DNA of 64,000 nt. Origin: Microbacteriaceae bacterium. Its GTDB lineage: Bacteria > Actinomycetota > Actinomycetes > Actinomycetales > Microbacteriaceae. Shown in pieces: positions 8,862 to 16,765 of the stretch. Below the pieces are notes generated by a model. It did no database searches. It was given only the letters and a program-made list of their open reading frames with translations, and was not told the DNA's origin. A program made the position numbers and the translations under genes. Where the stretch lies: NCBI GenBank assembly GCA_024639935.1, contig JAHEFZ010000008.1, positions 27,240 to 91,239 of the forward strand, given 5' to 3'. Position 1 is the stretch's first letter. Each line of letters begins with the position of its first letter.

Positions 8862-9836
8862 ATGTCCTGGAAGAAATTTGCGGTAATCGCCGCAGTATCA
8901 TCGCTCGCTCTCGCGGGCTGTGCAGCGACCGGTGGCGACACCGCTCCCGCTGCCGGTGGTGACAACGCTGACATCAAGATCTGTGTCTACACGCACGGTG
9001 ACGGTGGCACGTTCTGGTCAGTCGCTCAGAAGGGTGCCGAAGCTGCAGCTGCAGACCTCGGTGTCACTCTTGACTACCAAGGTTCGACGAACGACTCGGC
9101 AAAGCAGGCTTCGACTATTGAAGCTGGCATTTCGGGTGGTTGCTCGGGTATCGCCGCTTCGGCTCCCGATGCTGATGCCATCAAGGACGCAATGCTCGCC
9201 GCACACGACGCTGGCATCCCCACCGTCACGATGAACTCCGGTTCGTCGGTGTTCCGCGACCTCGGTGCATTCACGCACGTTGGTCAGGACGAAATCGTTG
9301 CTGGACGTGAAGCTGGCCTTCGCTTCAACGACCTCGGTGCAACCAAGATTCTCTGCCCCATCCAGGAAGCAGCGAACTCTGGTTTGACCGACCGTTGTGC
9401 AGGAGCTCGTGAGACCTTTGCCGGTGAAGTTATTGACTTCAACATCGACGGTGGACTCGCTGATCTCGCTGGTTCGGCTACCAAGATCCAGGCTGCACTC
9501 GAGGCCGACCCGGCCATCGATGGCATCTTCGCGCTCAACGCAGACATCGCAACCGGTGCAGCACTTGTTGCTTCGGAAGCCACTGGTCGCAACGCGATCA
9601 TCGGAACCGTCGACATGTCGGCTGATGCACTCACCGCTATCAAGGACGGAAAGATGGCCTTCGCCGTAGACCAGCAGCAGTACGCGCAGGGCTACATGTC
9701 GGTCGTTCTCTTGTTCCTCAACATCACCAACGCTCACGAGCTTGGCGGTGGACTCCCCATCTACACCGGCCCCGGTTTCGTTACCGCGGACAACGTAGAC
9801 AAGGTCATGGAACTGGTTGCGGCAGGTACGCGCTAG
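8862..9836 (+). CDS. Sugar ABC transporter substrate-binding lipoprotein (right cassette)
   Basis: A 324-residue RbsB-like binding protein. The signal peptide MSWKKFAVIAAVSSLALAGC ends in a lipobox with the acylated cysteine at residue 20. ICVYTHGDGGTFWSVAQKGA, CSGIAASAPDADAIKDAM and GIPTVTMNSGSS are the sugar-binding family segments. The ORF track starts 14 codons earlier; the ATG at 8862 has a strong ribosome site and begins the signal peptide. Codon choice is more uniform than in neighbours (many GGT, GCT, ATC), which fits high expression. A stable hairpin directly after the stop would reduce read-through to the permease, a common way to make more binding protein than membrane components. 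Confidence 0.93.
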   Translation: MSWKKFAVIAAVSSLALAGCAATGGDTAPAAGGDNADIKICVYTHGDGGTFWSVAQKGAEAAAADLGVTLDYQGSTNDSAKQASTIEAGISGGCSGIAASAPDADAIKDAMLAAHDAGIPTVTMNSGSSVFRDLGAFTHVGQDEIVAGREAGLRFNDLGATKILCPIQEAANSGLTDRCAGARETFAGEVIDFNIDGGLADLAGSATKIQAALEADPAIDGIFALNADIATGAALVASEATGRNAIIGTVDMSADALTAIKDGKMAFAVDQQQYAQGYMSVVLLFLNITNAHELGGGLPIYTGPGFVTADNVDKVMELVAAGTR

Positions 9837-9857
9837 TCTCTAGCAACACAAAAGCGG

Positions 9858-9889
9858 GCGGCTGGCGCAGGGAAACCGGCGCCAGCCGC
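9858..9889 (+). terminator. Intra-operon attenuating hairpin
   Basis: GCGGCTGGCGC (9858-9868) pairs perfectly with GCGCCAGCCGC (9879-9889), followed by TCTCCTTTATT. It lies between the binding-protein stop and the permease start. A partial terminator or an RNA-stabilising 3' stem are both possible; the T-run is imperfect. Confidence 0.7.
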
Positions 9890-9935
9890 TCTCCTTTATT
9901 ACGAGAACTACTGAACGAGAAAGGTGGAGTCAACG

Positions 9936-10976
9936 ATGACCGCCATCAAAATAGATGAGCGCGTGCAACGCGTGTCACTCATTACCAAGGCACTTCGCCG
10001 CCCCGAACTGGGCGCACTCATCGGAGCGCTCGTCATTTTTACCGTCTTCGCCGTCGTTGACACGACAGGTCAGTTCGCACAACTTCAAGGTGCGGCGGGT
10101 TGGACCAAGTTCGCCGCCCCAATTGGAATTGTCTCTATTTTTGTTGCTCTTCTCATGATCGCCGGAGAATTTGACCTCTCGTCCGGTGTGATGGTCGGGT
10201 CTGCAGGTCTTCTCCTGGGGAACCTCATCAGCGAGGCTCACATGGGAGTCTGGCCAGCGATCCTGACGACGCTCGTCTTTGCCGCCCTAGTGGGCCTGGC
10301 AAACGGGTTTCTTGTAATCAGAACAGGGCTGCCATCATTTATCGTGACGCTCGCGACATTCTTCGTCCTCAAGGGCGTGAACCTCGCCGTCACGAAACTC
10401 ATCACGGGTACTGTTCGCGTCGATGGTGTGGACACCGGCGAGGGTTTCGATAGCGCCCGCAGTTGGTTTGCAACGAAAATTGAGTTCGGCGGAGCGTCGT
10501 TTCAGGTATCGGTAATTTGGTGGATCGGGTTCACCATTTTTGCTACGTGGCTTTTGACACGAACGACCTTCGGAAACTGGATTTTCGCCTCGGGTGGTGA
10601 CGCCAATGCGGCACGCAACGCGGGTGTCCCCGTTGCTCGAACCAAAATCACACTCTTCGTCCTGACATCGGTCGCGGCCGCCCTCGTCGGCTGCATGACA
10701 CTTTTGGAACTACGCGGTATGCAGGCTGGACAGGGAATCGGACAGGAGTTCTACTACATCATCGCCGCCGCGGTAGGTGGCACCTTGCTCACCGGTGGTG
10801 CTGGTTCAGCAATCGGTGCATCCATTGGCGCCACAATCATGGGTTTCGCTGCCATCGGCATCCCCTACGCTCTGTGGGACCAAGACTGGGTTTCCACCTT
10901 CCTCGGAGTCATCCTTTTCCTCGCAGTTTTGGTTAACACCTGGCTTTCGAAGCAGGCGAAGGGAGCACGAAAATGA
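9936..10976 (+). CDS. Sugar ABC transporter permease (right cassette)
   Basis: A 346-residue polytopic protein of the RbsC/FrcC type, paralogous to the permease at 2417-3454. Shared segments include [40 protein letters not shown] and [22 protein letters not shown]. The ORF track uses a GTG at 9924, which lies inside the ribosome site AAGGTGGAG; the ATG at 9936 has proper spacing and is preferred. It overlaps the ATPase gene by 4 bases (ATGA), showing translational coupling. Confidence 0.92.
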   Translation: MTAIKIDERVQRVSLITKALRRPELGALIGALVIFTVFAVVDTTGQFAQLQGAAGWTKFAAPIGIVSIFVALLMIAGEFDLSSGVMVGSAGLLLGNLISEAHMGVWPAILTTLVFAALVGLANGFLVIRTGLPSFIVTLATFFVLKGVNLAVTKLITGTVRVDGVDTGEGFDSARSWFATKIEFGGASFQVSVIWWIGFTIFATWLLTRTTFGNWIFASGGDANAARNAGVPVARTKITLFVLTSVAAALVGCMTLLELRGMQAGQGIGQEFYYIIAAAVGGTLLTGGAGSAIGASIGATIMGFAAIGIPYALWDQDWVSTFLGVILFLAVLVNTWLSKQAKGARK

Positions 10977-11773
10977 ACGCCAAAAAGTCTGCTGATCCAA
11001 TCCTCGAACTCAAGGGTGTTGGCAAATCATTCGGAAACGTCGTTGCCCTTCGTGATGTCGACATTGCGGTGTATCCGGGGCAGGTGACCTGTGTTCTCGG
11101 TGACAACGGTGCCGGAAAATCCACTCTGATCAAGATTCTGTCGGGAGTGCACAAGGCAAGCGAGGGCGAATTCCTCATCTCCGGGCAAAAGACAGAGTTC
11201 AATTCACCGCGTGATGCGATGTCGAAGGGAATCGCGACGGTTTTCCAAGACCTGGCGACGGTTCCACTAATGTCCGTCTGGCGAAATTTCTTTCTCGGGA
11301 ACGAACCAAAGAAGTGGTGGAAGCCGCTCGGGATTTTACACACGAAGTTCGCAAAGGAAACGGCCAAGACCGAACTCATGAACATGGGAATCGATCTTCG
11401 CGACACGAACCAGGCAATCGGGACCCTTTCGGGCGGTGAGCGCCAGGCCGTTGCGATCGCCCGAGCGGTGTACTTCGGTGCGAACGTGCTGATCCTCGAC
11501 GAACCGACTAGCGCACTCGGTGTTCGTCAGTCGGGAATCGTGCTCAAGTACATACTCGCCGCCCGTGAACGCGGTGTCGCGGTGATTTTCATCACCCACA
11601 ACCCACACCACGCGTTCCTCGTTGGCGACCATTTCTACCTGCTCAACCGCGGTCGCATGAACGCATCGTTCGTGCGCGAGAAAGTGCAGTTGGACGAGTT
11701 GATTCAGGCCATGGCTGGTGGAGCTGAACTCGACACGCTGACTCACGAAATCAGCGTTATCCGTCAGGACTAG
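10973..11773 (+). CDS. Sugar ABC transporter ATP-binding protein (right cassette)
   Basis: A 266-residue single-domain ATPase. Walker [10 protein letters not shown], signature LSGGERQ, Walker [13 protein letters not shown] and the switch histidine in FITHNPHHA are all present. It energises the permease encoded immediately upstream. The same length as its paralogue at 1620-2420 and many shared blocks ([20 protein letters not shown]) indicate that the two cassettes arose by duplication or from a recent common ancestor. A long hairpin follows the stop. Confidence 0.93.
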   Translation: MNAKKSADPILELKGVGKSFGNVVALRDVDIAVYPGQVTCVLGDNGAGKSTLIKILSGVHKASEGEFLISGQKTEFNSPRDAMSKGIATVFQDLATVPLMSVWRNFFLGNEPKKWWKPLGILHTKFAKETAKTELMNMGIDLRDTNQAIGTLSGGERQAVAIARAVYFGANVLILDEPTSALGVRQSGIVLKYILAARERGVAVIFITHNPHHAFLVGDHFYLLNRGRMNASFVREKVQLDELIQAMAGGAELDTLTHEISVIRQD

Positions 11774-11781
11774 GTTGGACC

Positions 11782-11820
11782 ACAACACAGCGGCGCGGGG
11801 AAACCCCGCCGCTGTGTTGT
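11782..11820. terminator. Bidirectional terminator hairpin
   Basis: ACAACACAGCGGC (11782-11794) pairs perfectly over 13 bases with GCCGCTGTGTTGT (11808-11820); an inner GGGG/CCCC pair closes an AAA loop. It separates the convergent ATPase and GntR genes and suits both. Confidence 0.85.
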
Positions 11821-11828
11821 CGTGAGTG

Positions 11829-12581
11829 CTATTTCTCGACGAGGGTGACTTCGAACGAATACAAGTCGGGCCGGTAGTAGTGGGATCCGTATTCGATGCC
11901 CACCCCGGAATTGTCAAAGGCCGCGCGCTCCATCGTCAGTAACGCTGTGCCGCGGTCGATGTCGAGGTGACCCGCTTCCATCGCGTTGGCGGTACGTGCG
12001 CCGATTTTTTGTTTCGCGACCCGAATCGTGACCCCACGACCTCGAAGGATTTCGTAAAGTCCACGGACGGAAAGTTCGCTTTCAGAGATGTCGAGGAAAT
12101 GCTCGGGTAGCCAGTTCTCGAGCACCGCGACGGGCACGCCGTTGGCGATACGAAGTCGGCGGATGTGCAATACCGGTGAACCGAGCGGAACCCCGAGACG
12201 GTCCGCCACTGTGTCGTTTGCCATGTCTGACGAGTACGACAGCAGTTGTGTGGCTGGTCTTTGCTCACCCTTTGTGAGGTCGTCAAACAACGAGGTCAAC
12301 TCGACGCCGCGGGTGACGCGGCCATGAACGACTTGGGTGCCGACGCCCCGACGGCGGACCAATAATCCTTTGTCGACGAGGTCGTGGATGGCACGCCGGA
12401 TCGTCGGTCGGCTGAGCTTGAGGCGTTCGCCGAGGGCGACTTCGTTTTCGAGTCGAGCACCTGCGGGGATGACGCCATCCAAGATTGCCTTTTCTATCCG
12501 TTGTTCCACCTGGAAGTACAGCGGGATAGGGCCGGAACGGTCGAGGTCGGTGAAAAGGTTTGACATGATGTGCTCGTTCAT
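11829..12581 (-). CDS. GntR family regulator with UTRA effector domain (HutC type)
   Basis: A 250-residue regulator. The N-terminal winged helix starts at GPIPLYFQVEQRIEKAILDG and contains LKLSRPTIRRAIHDLVDKGLLVRRRGVGTQVV. The rest is a UTRA ligand domain (VLHIRRLRIANGVPVAVLENWLP near the middle and GSHYYRPDLYSFEVTLVE at the end). The ORF track starts 24 codons upstream, but the ATG at 12581 has AGGAAGG at good spacing and leaves the palindrome ATTGTACGAACAAT 42 bases upstream as a probable self-control site. The same type of site lies between the SDR gene and iolG, so the regulator probably responds to an inositol-pathway metabolite. Confidence 0.9.
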   Translation of the reverse strand: MNEHIMSNLFTDLDRSGPIPLYFQVEQRIEKAILDGVIPAGARLENEVALGERLKLSRPTIRRAIHDLVDKGLLVRRRGVGTQVVHGRVTRGVELTSLFDDLTKGEQRPATQLLSYSSDMANDTVADRLGVPLGSPVLHIRRLRIANGVPVAVLENWLPEHFLDISESELSVRGLYEILRGRGVTIRVAKQKIGARTANAMEAGHLDIDRGTALLTMERAAFDNSGVGIEYGSHYYRPDLYSFEVTLVEK

Positions 12582-12623
12582 GTGACACCTTCCTGTGAGC
12601 GAACAAAAGCGCCGTGCTGTCAT

Positions 12624-12637
12624 ATTGTACGAACAAT
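12624..12637. promoter_or_regulatory. GntR/UTRA operator-like palindrome
   Basis: ATTGTACGAACAAT has perfect five-base arms around ACGA and lies 42 bases upstream of the GntR gene start. It has the GT-N4-AC spacing described for HutC-type GntR operators and matches TTTGTCCTAACAAA at 6723-6736. Autoregulation is inferred. Confidence 0.65.
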
Positions 12638-12662
12638 TAGACAAACCTCGCACAGGTAACGC

Positions 12663-12668
12663 TACGCT
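12663..12668 (+). promoter_or_regulatory. -10 element TACGCT, leaderless EamA gene
   Basis: TACGCT ends six bases before the ATG at 12675, the spacing that recurs across this window for leaderless starts. It leaves only three bases before the alternative GTG at 12672, so it decides the start. No clear -35 is seen. Confidence 0.5.
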
Positions 12669-12674
12669 GGCGTG

Positions 12675-13559
12675 ATGCGAGCTGCCCGGTTGTACACGCC
12701 TGCTGTGCTCGCAATGGCCTTTTGGGCGACCAATTTTGCCTTCTCCCCGCTGGTTTTAGAGTCGATTGGGCCAATTCAGTTGACGGGAGTGCGGTGGTTG
12801 ATCGCGCTCATCGCTCTCGTCCCGCTCGCATTGATTATGGAGAATACGACGCGGGCGATCATTGCCGCCGAGTGGAAGACGCACGTCGTTCAGGCGCTGC
12901 TCGGCTATGTCGGGTACACCCTGCTTCTGTATTTTGCACTTGCGATGACCTCGCCCGTTACCGCCGCAGTTCTGGTGTCACTAAACCCCGCCACGATCGC
13001 CATTGCGGCTCGGTTTGTTCGTCACGAAAATTTGGCGAACCGAACGGTAGTTGGAATTGCCATCTCGTTTTTTGGTGCCGTCGTCGTTGTGCTCGGTTCA
13101 GGAGTAGCCGGGGAGTTCACGGTTTCCTACGGAGACCTCCTGTTGCTCATCGCCACCGTTTTGTGGACCGCCTATTCGATGGTCTCACCCCAGCTGAAAA
13201 CGCCACCCATCACGGCGACGGCTGTACAAGCGGGAATTTCGGGGATCCTGATGGTTCCCGTGATGGCCATCGACATTGGTCTCGGGAACGAGTCCTGGGC
13301 GAATCTCGACGGAGTCGATTGGCTCGGAATTGTGTGGATTGGACTTATCCCCTCGGCCGGGGCGTATTTCCTCTGGAACATCTCATCCGGTCTCATTGGA
13401 CCAACACGGACGGGGGCGTTCCTGAATCTGATTCCGGTCTTTACCGCCCTTCTCGTCTTACTTTTCGGGGGTTCGGTGTCACCGGCACAGCTCATGGGCG
13501 GCGCTCTTGTCTTGCTCGGCGTGACCTACGCCAATCGATCAACGCGAACCGTCCGCTGA
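12675..13559 (+). CDS. EamA-family (DMT superfamily) transporter
   Basis: A 294-residue inner-membrane protein with ten predicted hydrophobic segments in two EamA repeats. The first repeat shows PIQLTGVRWLIALIALVPLA and MTSPVTAAVLVSLNPATIAI; the second shows IPSAGAYFLWNISSGLIGPTRTGAFLNLIPVFTALL. Such proteins export metabolites or drugs; the substrate is unknown. No ribosome site is visible; the TACGCT element six bases before the ATG suggests a leaderless message. It is divergent from the GntR gene. A second, unrelated EamA gene is at 60706-61575. Confidence 0.85.
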   Translation: MRAARLYTPAVLAMAFWATNFAFSPLVLESIGPIQLTGVRWLIALIALVPLALIMENTTRAIIAAEWKTHVVQALLGYVGYTLLLYFALAMTSPVTAAVLVSLNPATIAIAARFVRHENLANRTVVGIAISFFGAVVVVLGSGVAGEFTVSYGDLLLLIATVLWTAYSMVSPQLKTPPITATAVQAGISGILMVPVMAIDIGLGNESWANLDGVDWLGIVWIGLIPSAGAYFLWNISSGLIGPTRTGAFLNLIPVFTALLVLLFGGSVSPAQLMGGALVLLGVTYANRSTRTVR

Positions 13560-13567
13560 GCCTCGCT

Positions 13568-13573
13568 TAGACT
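13568..13573 (+). promoter_or_regulatory. -10 element TAGACT, leaderless ychF
   Basis: TAGACT ends six bases before the ychF ATG, with no ribosome site between. Confidence 0.55.
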
Positions 13574-13579
13574 TGCCCA

Positions 13580-14653
13580 ATGGCTCTTTCCATCGGCATC
13601 GTCGGACTCCCCAATGTGGGGAAATCGACTCTGTTCAATGCGCTCACGCGTAATAACGTACTCGCGGCGAACTATCCGTTCGCCACGATCGAACCGAACG
13701 TCGGAATCGTCAACCTGCCTGACCCGCGTCTCGATGTCCTCGCAGCGATTTTCGGAAGCGAACGGATCCTACCCGCACCGGTGTCGTTCGTCGACATCGC
13801 CGGAATTGTCAAGGGCGCTTCGGAGGGCGAAGGGCTGGGCAACCAGTTTCTCGCTAATATTCGCGAATCGGACGCAATAGCCCAGGTGGTGCGCGGTTTC
13901 GCCGACAACGATGTCGTTCACGTTGCGGGCAAGGTTGATCCCAAGGACGACCTTGAAACCATCAATACTGAATTAATCCTTGCCGACCTCCAAACGCTCG
14001 AGAAAGCGATTCCGCGATTTGAAAAAGAGGTCAAGGGCAAGAAAATGGAGCCCGATGTCCTCACGGCTGCCCTCGAGGCGCAGAAGATTCTTGACAGCGG
14101 GCTGACTCTGGCGCACGCCAAGTTCGATGCCAGTCCGATTCGGGAACTCGGGTTACTCACCGCCAAGCCGATTCTGTACATCTTTAATGTCGACGAGGCA
14201 GTGCTGTCGAACGACGAAAAGAAGTCGGAACTTGCCGAACTCGTGGCTCCGGCGAAGGCTGTGTTCCTCGATGCCAAGGTCGAAAGCGAACTCATTGATC
14301 TTGACCCAGAGGACGCCCGGGAATTGCTTGCCTCGATGGGACAGACCGAGAGTGGGCTGGACCAACTCGCGCGCATCGGTTTCGACACGCTGGGCTTACA
14401 AACGTATTTGACCGCGGGACCGAAAGAGGCGCGCGCCTGGACCATCGGTAAGGGGTGGAAAGCGCCGCAAGCGGCTGGAGTCATCCACACAGATTTTGAA
14501 AAGGGATTCATCAAGGCTGAGGTGGTGGGATACGCGGATCTTGTCGAATGCGGATCTGTTGCGGACGCTCGGGCAAAGGGCAAGGCTCGGATTGAAGGCA
14601 AAGACTATGTCATGCACGACGGCGACGTCGTCGAGTTCCGATTCAATGTCTGA
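13580..14653 (+). CDS. ychF: Redox-regulated ribosome-binding ATPase YchF
   Basis: A 357-residue protein at the family's usual length. The P-loop GLPNVGKSTLFNALTRNN at 8-25 is followed by NYPFATIEPNVGIVNLPDPR and FVDIAGIVKGASEGEGLGNQFL, both hallmarks of YchF/OLA1. The C-terminal TGS domain is visible in GLQTYLTAGPKEARAWTIGKG and ends in VEFRFNV. It binds ATP rather than GTP and associates with ribosomes in the cytosol. It is 20 bases after the EamA gene but has its own -10 element. Its last codons overlap the start of the next gene. Confidence 0.97.
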   Translation: MALSIGIVGLPNVGKSTLFNALTRNNVLAANYPFATIEPNVGIVNLPDPRLDVLAAIFGSERILPAPVSFVDIAGIVKGASEGEGLGNQFLANIRESDAIAQVVRGFADNDVVHVAGKVDPKDDLETINTELILADLQTLEKAIPRFEKEVKGKKMEPDVLTAALEAQKILDSGLTLAHAKFDASPIRELGLLTAKPILYIFNVDEAVLSNDEKKSELAELVAPAKAVFLDAKVESELIDLDPEDARELLASMGQTESGLDQLARIGFDTLGLQTYLTAGPKEARAWTIGKGWKAPQAAGVIHTDFEKGFIKAEVVGYADLVECGSVADARAKGKARIEGKDYVMHDGDVVEFRFNV

Positions 14654-15110
14654 ATACTTGTATTCCGTTGAACGTGAATTCGACGCGACCGTCGATGAAG
14701 TGTGGCAGGCGTGGACGGACGCAAACGCCCTAGAGCAGTGGTACTCGCCGACCGCGCTGAGCGTCGTCCGCGGTTCAGTCGTCTCCGAGCCAAAGGTCGG
14801 AGGATGGTGGACGGTTGGCGTCGATGTTCCCGATAACGGATTTGTCGCATATTTCTATGGAACGTACACCGAGGTTGTGCCTCAATCACGGTTGACACAC
14901 ACGATGAACTACACGCAAGACGCCGCCGAGTTCGCGGCGCGCATCGAAACGCCCGACCACCACGTCATCGAGATCGACATCGAATCGCGCGGCAATACAA
15001 CCTGGGCGCGATTTACCCAATTCGGTGAATTGCCCGAAGGCCAGGCCGAAATGGCGCAGGCGGGTATGGAATCGTATTTCGACAATCTTGAGATGTATCT
15101 GACTCGATAG
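14646..15110 (+). CDS. SRPBCC/AHSA1 domain protein
   Basis: A 154-residue protein of the START-like ligand-binding fold. EREFDATVDEVWQAWTDANALEQWYSP is the typical AHSA1 opening, followed by GGWWTV and a C-terminal helix (GMESYFDNLEMYL). The ORF track extends it far upstream inside ychF; the ATG at 14646 overlaps the ychF stop (ATGTCTGA) and gives the normal family N-terminus. It is translationally coupled to ychF. The family binds hydrophobic ligands or acts as an Hsp90 ATPase activator; no specific role can be assigned. Confidence 0.85.
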   Translation: MSEYLYSVEREFDATVDEVWQAWTDANALEQWYSPTALSVVRGSVVSEPKVGGWWTVGVDVPDNGFVAYFYGTYTEVVPQSRLTHTMNYTQDAAEFAARIETPDHHVIEIDIESRGNTTWARFTQFGELPEGQAEMAQAGMESYFDNLEMYLTR

Positions 15111-15127
15111 TCACGAGCCTTCCCCTC

Positions 15128-15133
15128 TAGGCT
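15128..15133 (+). promoter_or_regulatory. -10 element TAGGCT, leaderless DUF1761 gene
   Basis: TAGGCT ends six bases before the ATG at 15140 and abuts the GTG at 15134, ruling that earlier start out. Confidence 0.55.
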
Positions 15134-15139
15134 GTGCAC

Positions 15140-15583
15140 ATGGAAATCAACTGGCTTGCCGTCGTAATCGCATCTGTGTCAATGTTCTTCATCGGAGCGT
15201 TGTGGTTCATGCCCCAAACGTTCTACAACGTGTGGATGACGGCGCAGGGCCGAAAGATCCCGACCGAGCGCGTCGAGATGTCTGCCGGGTCGACCGCTCT
15301 GATGTTCGGTGGAACCTTTATCGCAACCCTCGTGCAGGCCGTCACTCTCGCAATCATCATCACCCTCACTCACACCGTCGATCCCACCATTGGCGCGTTC
15401 GGAGGTGCGGCGGTTGGCGCACTCCTCGGTTTCGGAATCGGTGCCGCCGCGTCGTTCAGCCACCGTCAATTCGGCCAGAGCAACCACAGGCAATTCGACG
15501 CGGTGTGGGTGTGGCTCATCGAAATTGGGCAGGACGTCGTGTCGTTGACTGTCGCCGGAGCCATCATCGGGGCCTGGGTCTAA
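15140..15583 (+). CDS. DUF1761 family membrane protein
   Basis: A 147-residue protein with four hydrophobic segments and the DUF1761 pattern: an N-terminal NWLAVVIASVSMFFIGALWF, then a short polar loop and AAVGALLGFGIGAAASFSHRQF before a last helix. Function is unknown. The start is set at the ATG at 15140 by the -10 element. Its TAA overlaps the ATG of the next gene (TAATG), so the two are coupled. Confidence 0.8.
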   Translation: MEINWLAVVIASVSMFFIGALWFMPQTFYNVWMTAQGRKIPTERVEMSAGSTALMFGGTFIATLVQAVTLAIIITLTHTVDPTIGAFGGAAVGALLGFGIGAAASFSHRQFGQSNHRQFDAVWVWLIEIGQDVVSLTVAGAIIGAWV

Positions 15584-16224
15584 TGCCACGAATTGCGGGG
15601 ACTGCCCTCGTGGTTGTCGGGCTTGCGCACGCGCTGTTGCTGGCTGGATGTGCGAGTTCGTCTCCGATGGGAACGCCCTCCATCTCTAGTGCGCCAAGCG
15701 CGTCGCCTGCGCCCACGAGCACCGAAGTGCCAGCGGATGTGAGGGCCGCGTTTCGTGACATCGCTCACGCCAGTTGTGACAAAGCGAATTCCGAAGGTGT
15801 TGTCGAGACCTCGGAGAATGGAACTCAGAAGGCCATTCTGATTCCCAAGTCGGCTGCCTACAAGGATTTCAGTGCCGTTTTTGTCGACGACACTGGGACT
15901 CCGACTCTGATCTGGGAGACCGATAGTTTCGCAGCCTGTTTCGCGTCCAACGGTTTCGCGCTGGCGGAAGAAGCGGGCCAAGAATTCGAGATTGAACTTA
16001 CGTTCAACGAAGCGGATGGCACTTTTCACACGTCGCTGGACCAAGGTTCTGACCTGGCACCCTTCGTCTCCACCTATTCAGTGTCCAATGGGCTGATCGT
16101 GCGAGAAAGCATCTCCGCCGACTGGGGTGAAACCACCATCGACGTTACTTACGGGATGCCGTCTGACGATGACATTTCATTCTTGCGTCTAGCGGTCGAT
16201 GAATTTCTTGCCGAAAACGGGTAG
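15583..16224 (+). CDS. Predicted lipoprotein, function unknown
   Basis: A 213-residue protein with a signal peptide ending in LLLAGC, acylated cysteine at residue 23, followed by a Ser/Pro/Ala-rich linker (SSPMGTPSISSAPSAS). The mature domain of about 160 residues has two cysteines (near HASCDKAN and SFAACFASN) that could pair outside the membrane. No family is recognised. The ORF track starts 127 codons earlier in the wrong context; the ATG at 15583 overlaps the upstream stop. Coupling to a DUF1761 membrane protein suggests a shared envelope role. Confidence 0.78.
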   Translation: MPRIAGTALVVVGLAHALLLAGCASSSPMGTPSISSAPSASPAPTSTEVPADVRAAFRDIAHASCDKANSEGVVETSENGTQKAILIPKSAAYKDFSAVFVDDTGTPTLIWETDSFAACFASNGFALAEEAGQEFEIELTFNEADGTFHTSLDQGSDLAPFVSTYSVSNGLIVRESISADWGETTIDVTYGMPSDDDISFLRLAVDEFLAENG

Positions 16225-16257
16225 TAAGGTTTCATATTTCAGAAGCGAAGGAACCCC

Positions 16258-16632
16258 ATGAGCGCCGCCGACATTGACGCCTACCTCGACACTGTCCCCG
16301 AACCAAAAAAATCGACGTTGAACGAGATGCGCCGTCGAATCCTTGCTGTTGTTCCGGACGCGGAGCAGAAGATCTCGTATCAAATGCCGGCTTTTGCGGT
16401 GGGGGGGAAAGTCGTCGCCGGATTCGCGGCGTTCAAGAACCACCTCGCGTATCTTCCCCACAGTGGCCGGGTATTGAGTCAACTCGATAGCGAACTGACA
16501 GGTTTCGTGCGGACACACGGATCGCTGCATTTTGCCATCGACCAACCGCTTTCAGAAGAACTTATCGCCGGGCTGATAGACGCCAAAATGCGCGTCCTCG
16601 AGTCTGACGGAAACTGGACGCGCCCCGAATAA
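16258..16632 (+). CDS. DUF1801 family protein
   Basis: A 124-residue soluble protein of the YdhG-like DUF1801 family. The diagnostic parts are IDAYLDTVPEPKKSTLNEMRRRI, ISYQMPAFAVGGKVVAGFAAFKNHLAYLP and a C-terminal LIDAKMRVLES. Function is unknown; relatives are seen beside stress and metal genes. GAAGGA before the ATG is a fair ribosome site, unlike the leaderless genes nearby. A hairpin follows the stop. Confidence 0.85.
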   Translation: MSAADIDAYLDTVPEPKKSTLNEMRRRILAVVPDAEQKISYQMPAFAVGGKVVAGFAAFKNHLAYLPHSGRVLSQLDSELTGFVRTHGSLHFAIDQPLSEELIAGLIDAKMRVLESDGNWTRPE

Positions 16633-16706
16633 TGCGGGGGACACGTTGTCCACAGAGTCGTGTTGTGTGGCTTTGCTGAGCCTCGTTCATGGTGGGATTG
16701 GTGCGA

Positions 16707-16742
16707 GGAGTGGGGCTTTCATGGAGCGTGGAGCCCCGCTCC
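16707..16742 (+). terminator. Terminator hairpin after DUF1801 gene
   Basis: GGAGTGGGGCT (16707-16717) pairs with AGCCCCGCTCC (16732-16742) with one T-G wobble and a 14-base loop, followed by TTTCC. Confidence 0.6.
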
Positions 16743-16753
16743 TTTCCGGTTGG

Positions 16754-16759
16754 TAGGGT
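16754..16759 (+). promoter_or_regulatory. -10 element TAGGGT, leaderless MFS gene
   Basis: TAGGGT ends six bases before the MFS ATG; AACCC between them is not a ribosome site. Confidence 0.5.
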
Positions 16760-16765
16760 GAACCC

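Noticed and set aside
1620-12581. Horizontal island or genomic island of recent origin
   Set aside because: No integrase, tRNA attachment site, flanking repeat or clear base-composition break is visible; catabolic clusters like this are common in the lineage.
12722-13570. 282-residue plus-strand ORF in another frame of the EamA gene
   Set aside because: The EamA frame has proper membrane segments and family blocks; this frame gives a polar Arg/His/Cys-rich product.
16646-16654. TTGTCCACA, one base from the DnaA box TTATCCACA
   Set aside because: A single near-match in a short gap with no cluster of boxes and no dnaA or dnaN nearby; not an origin.
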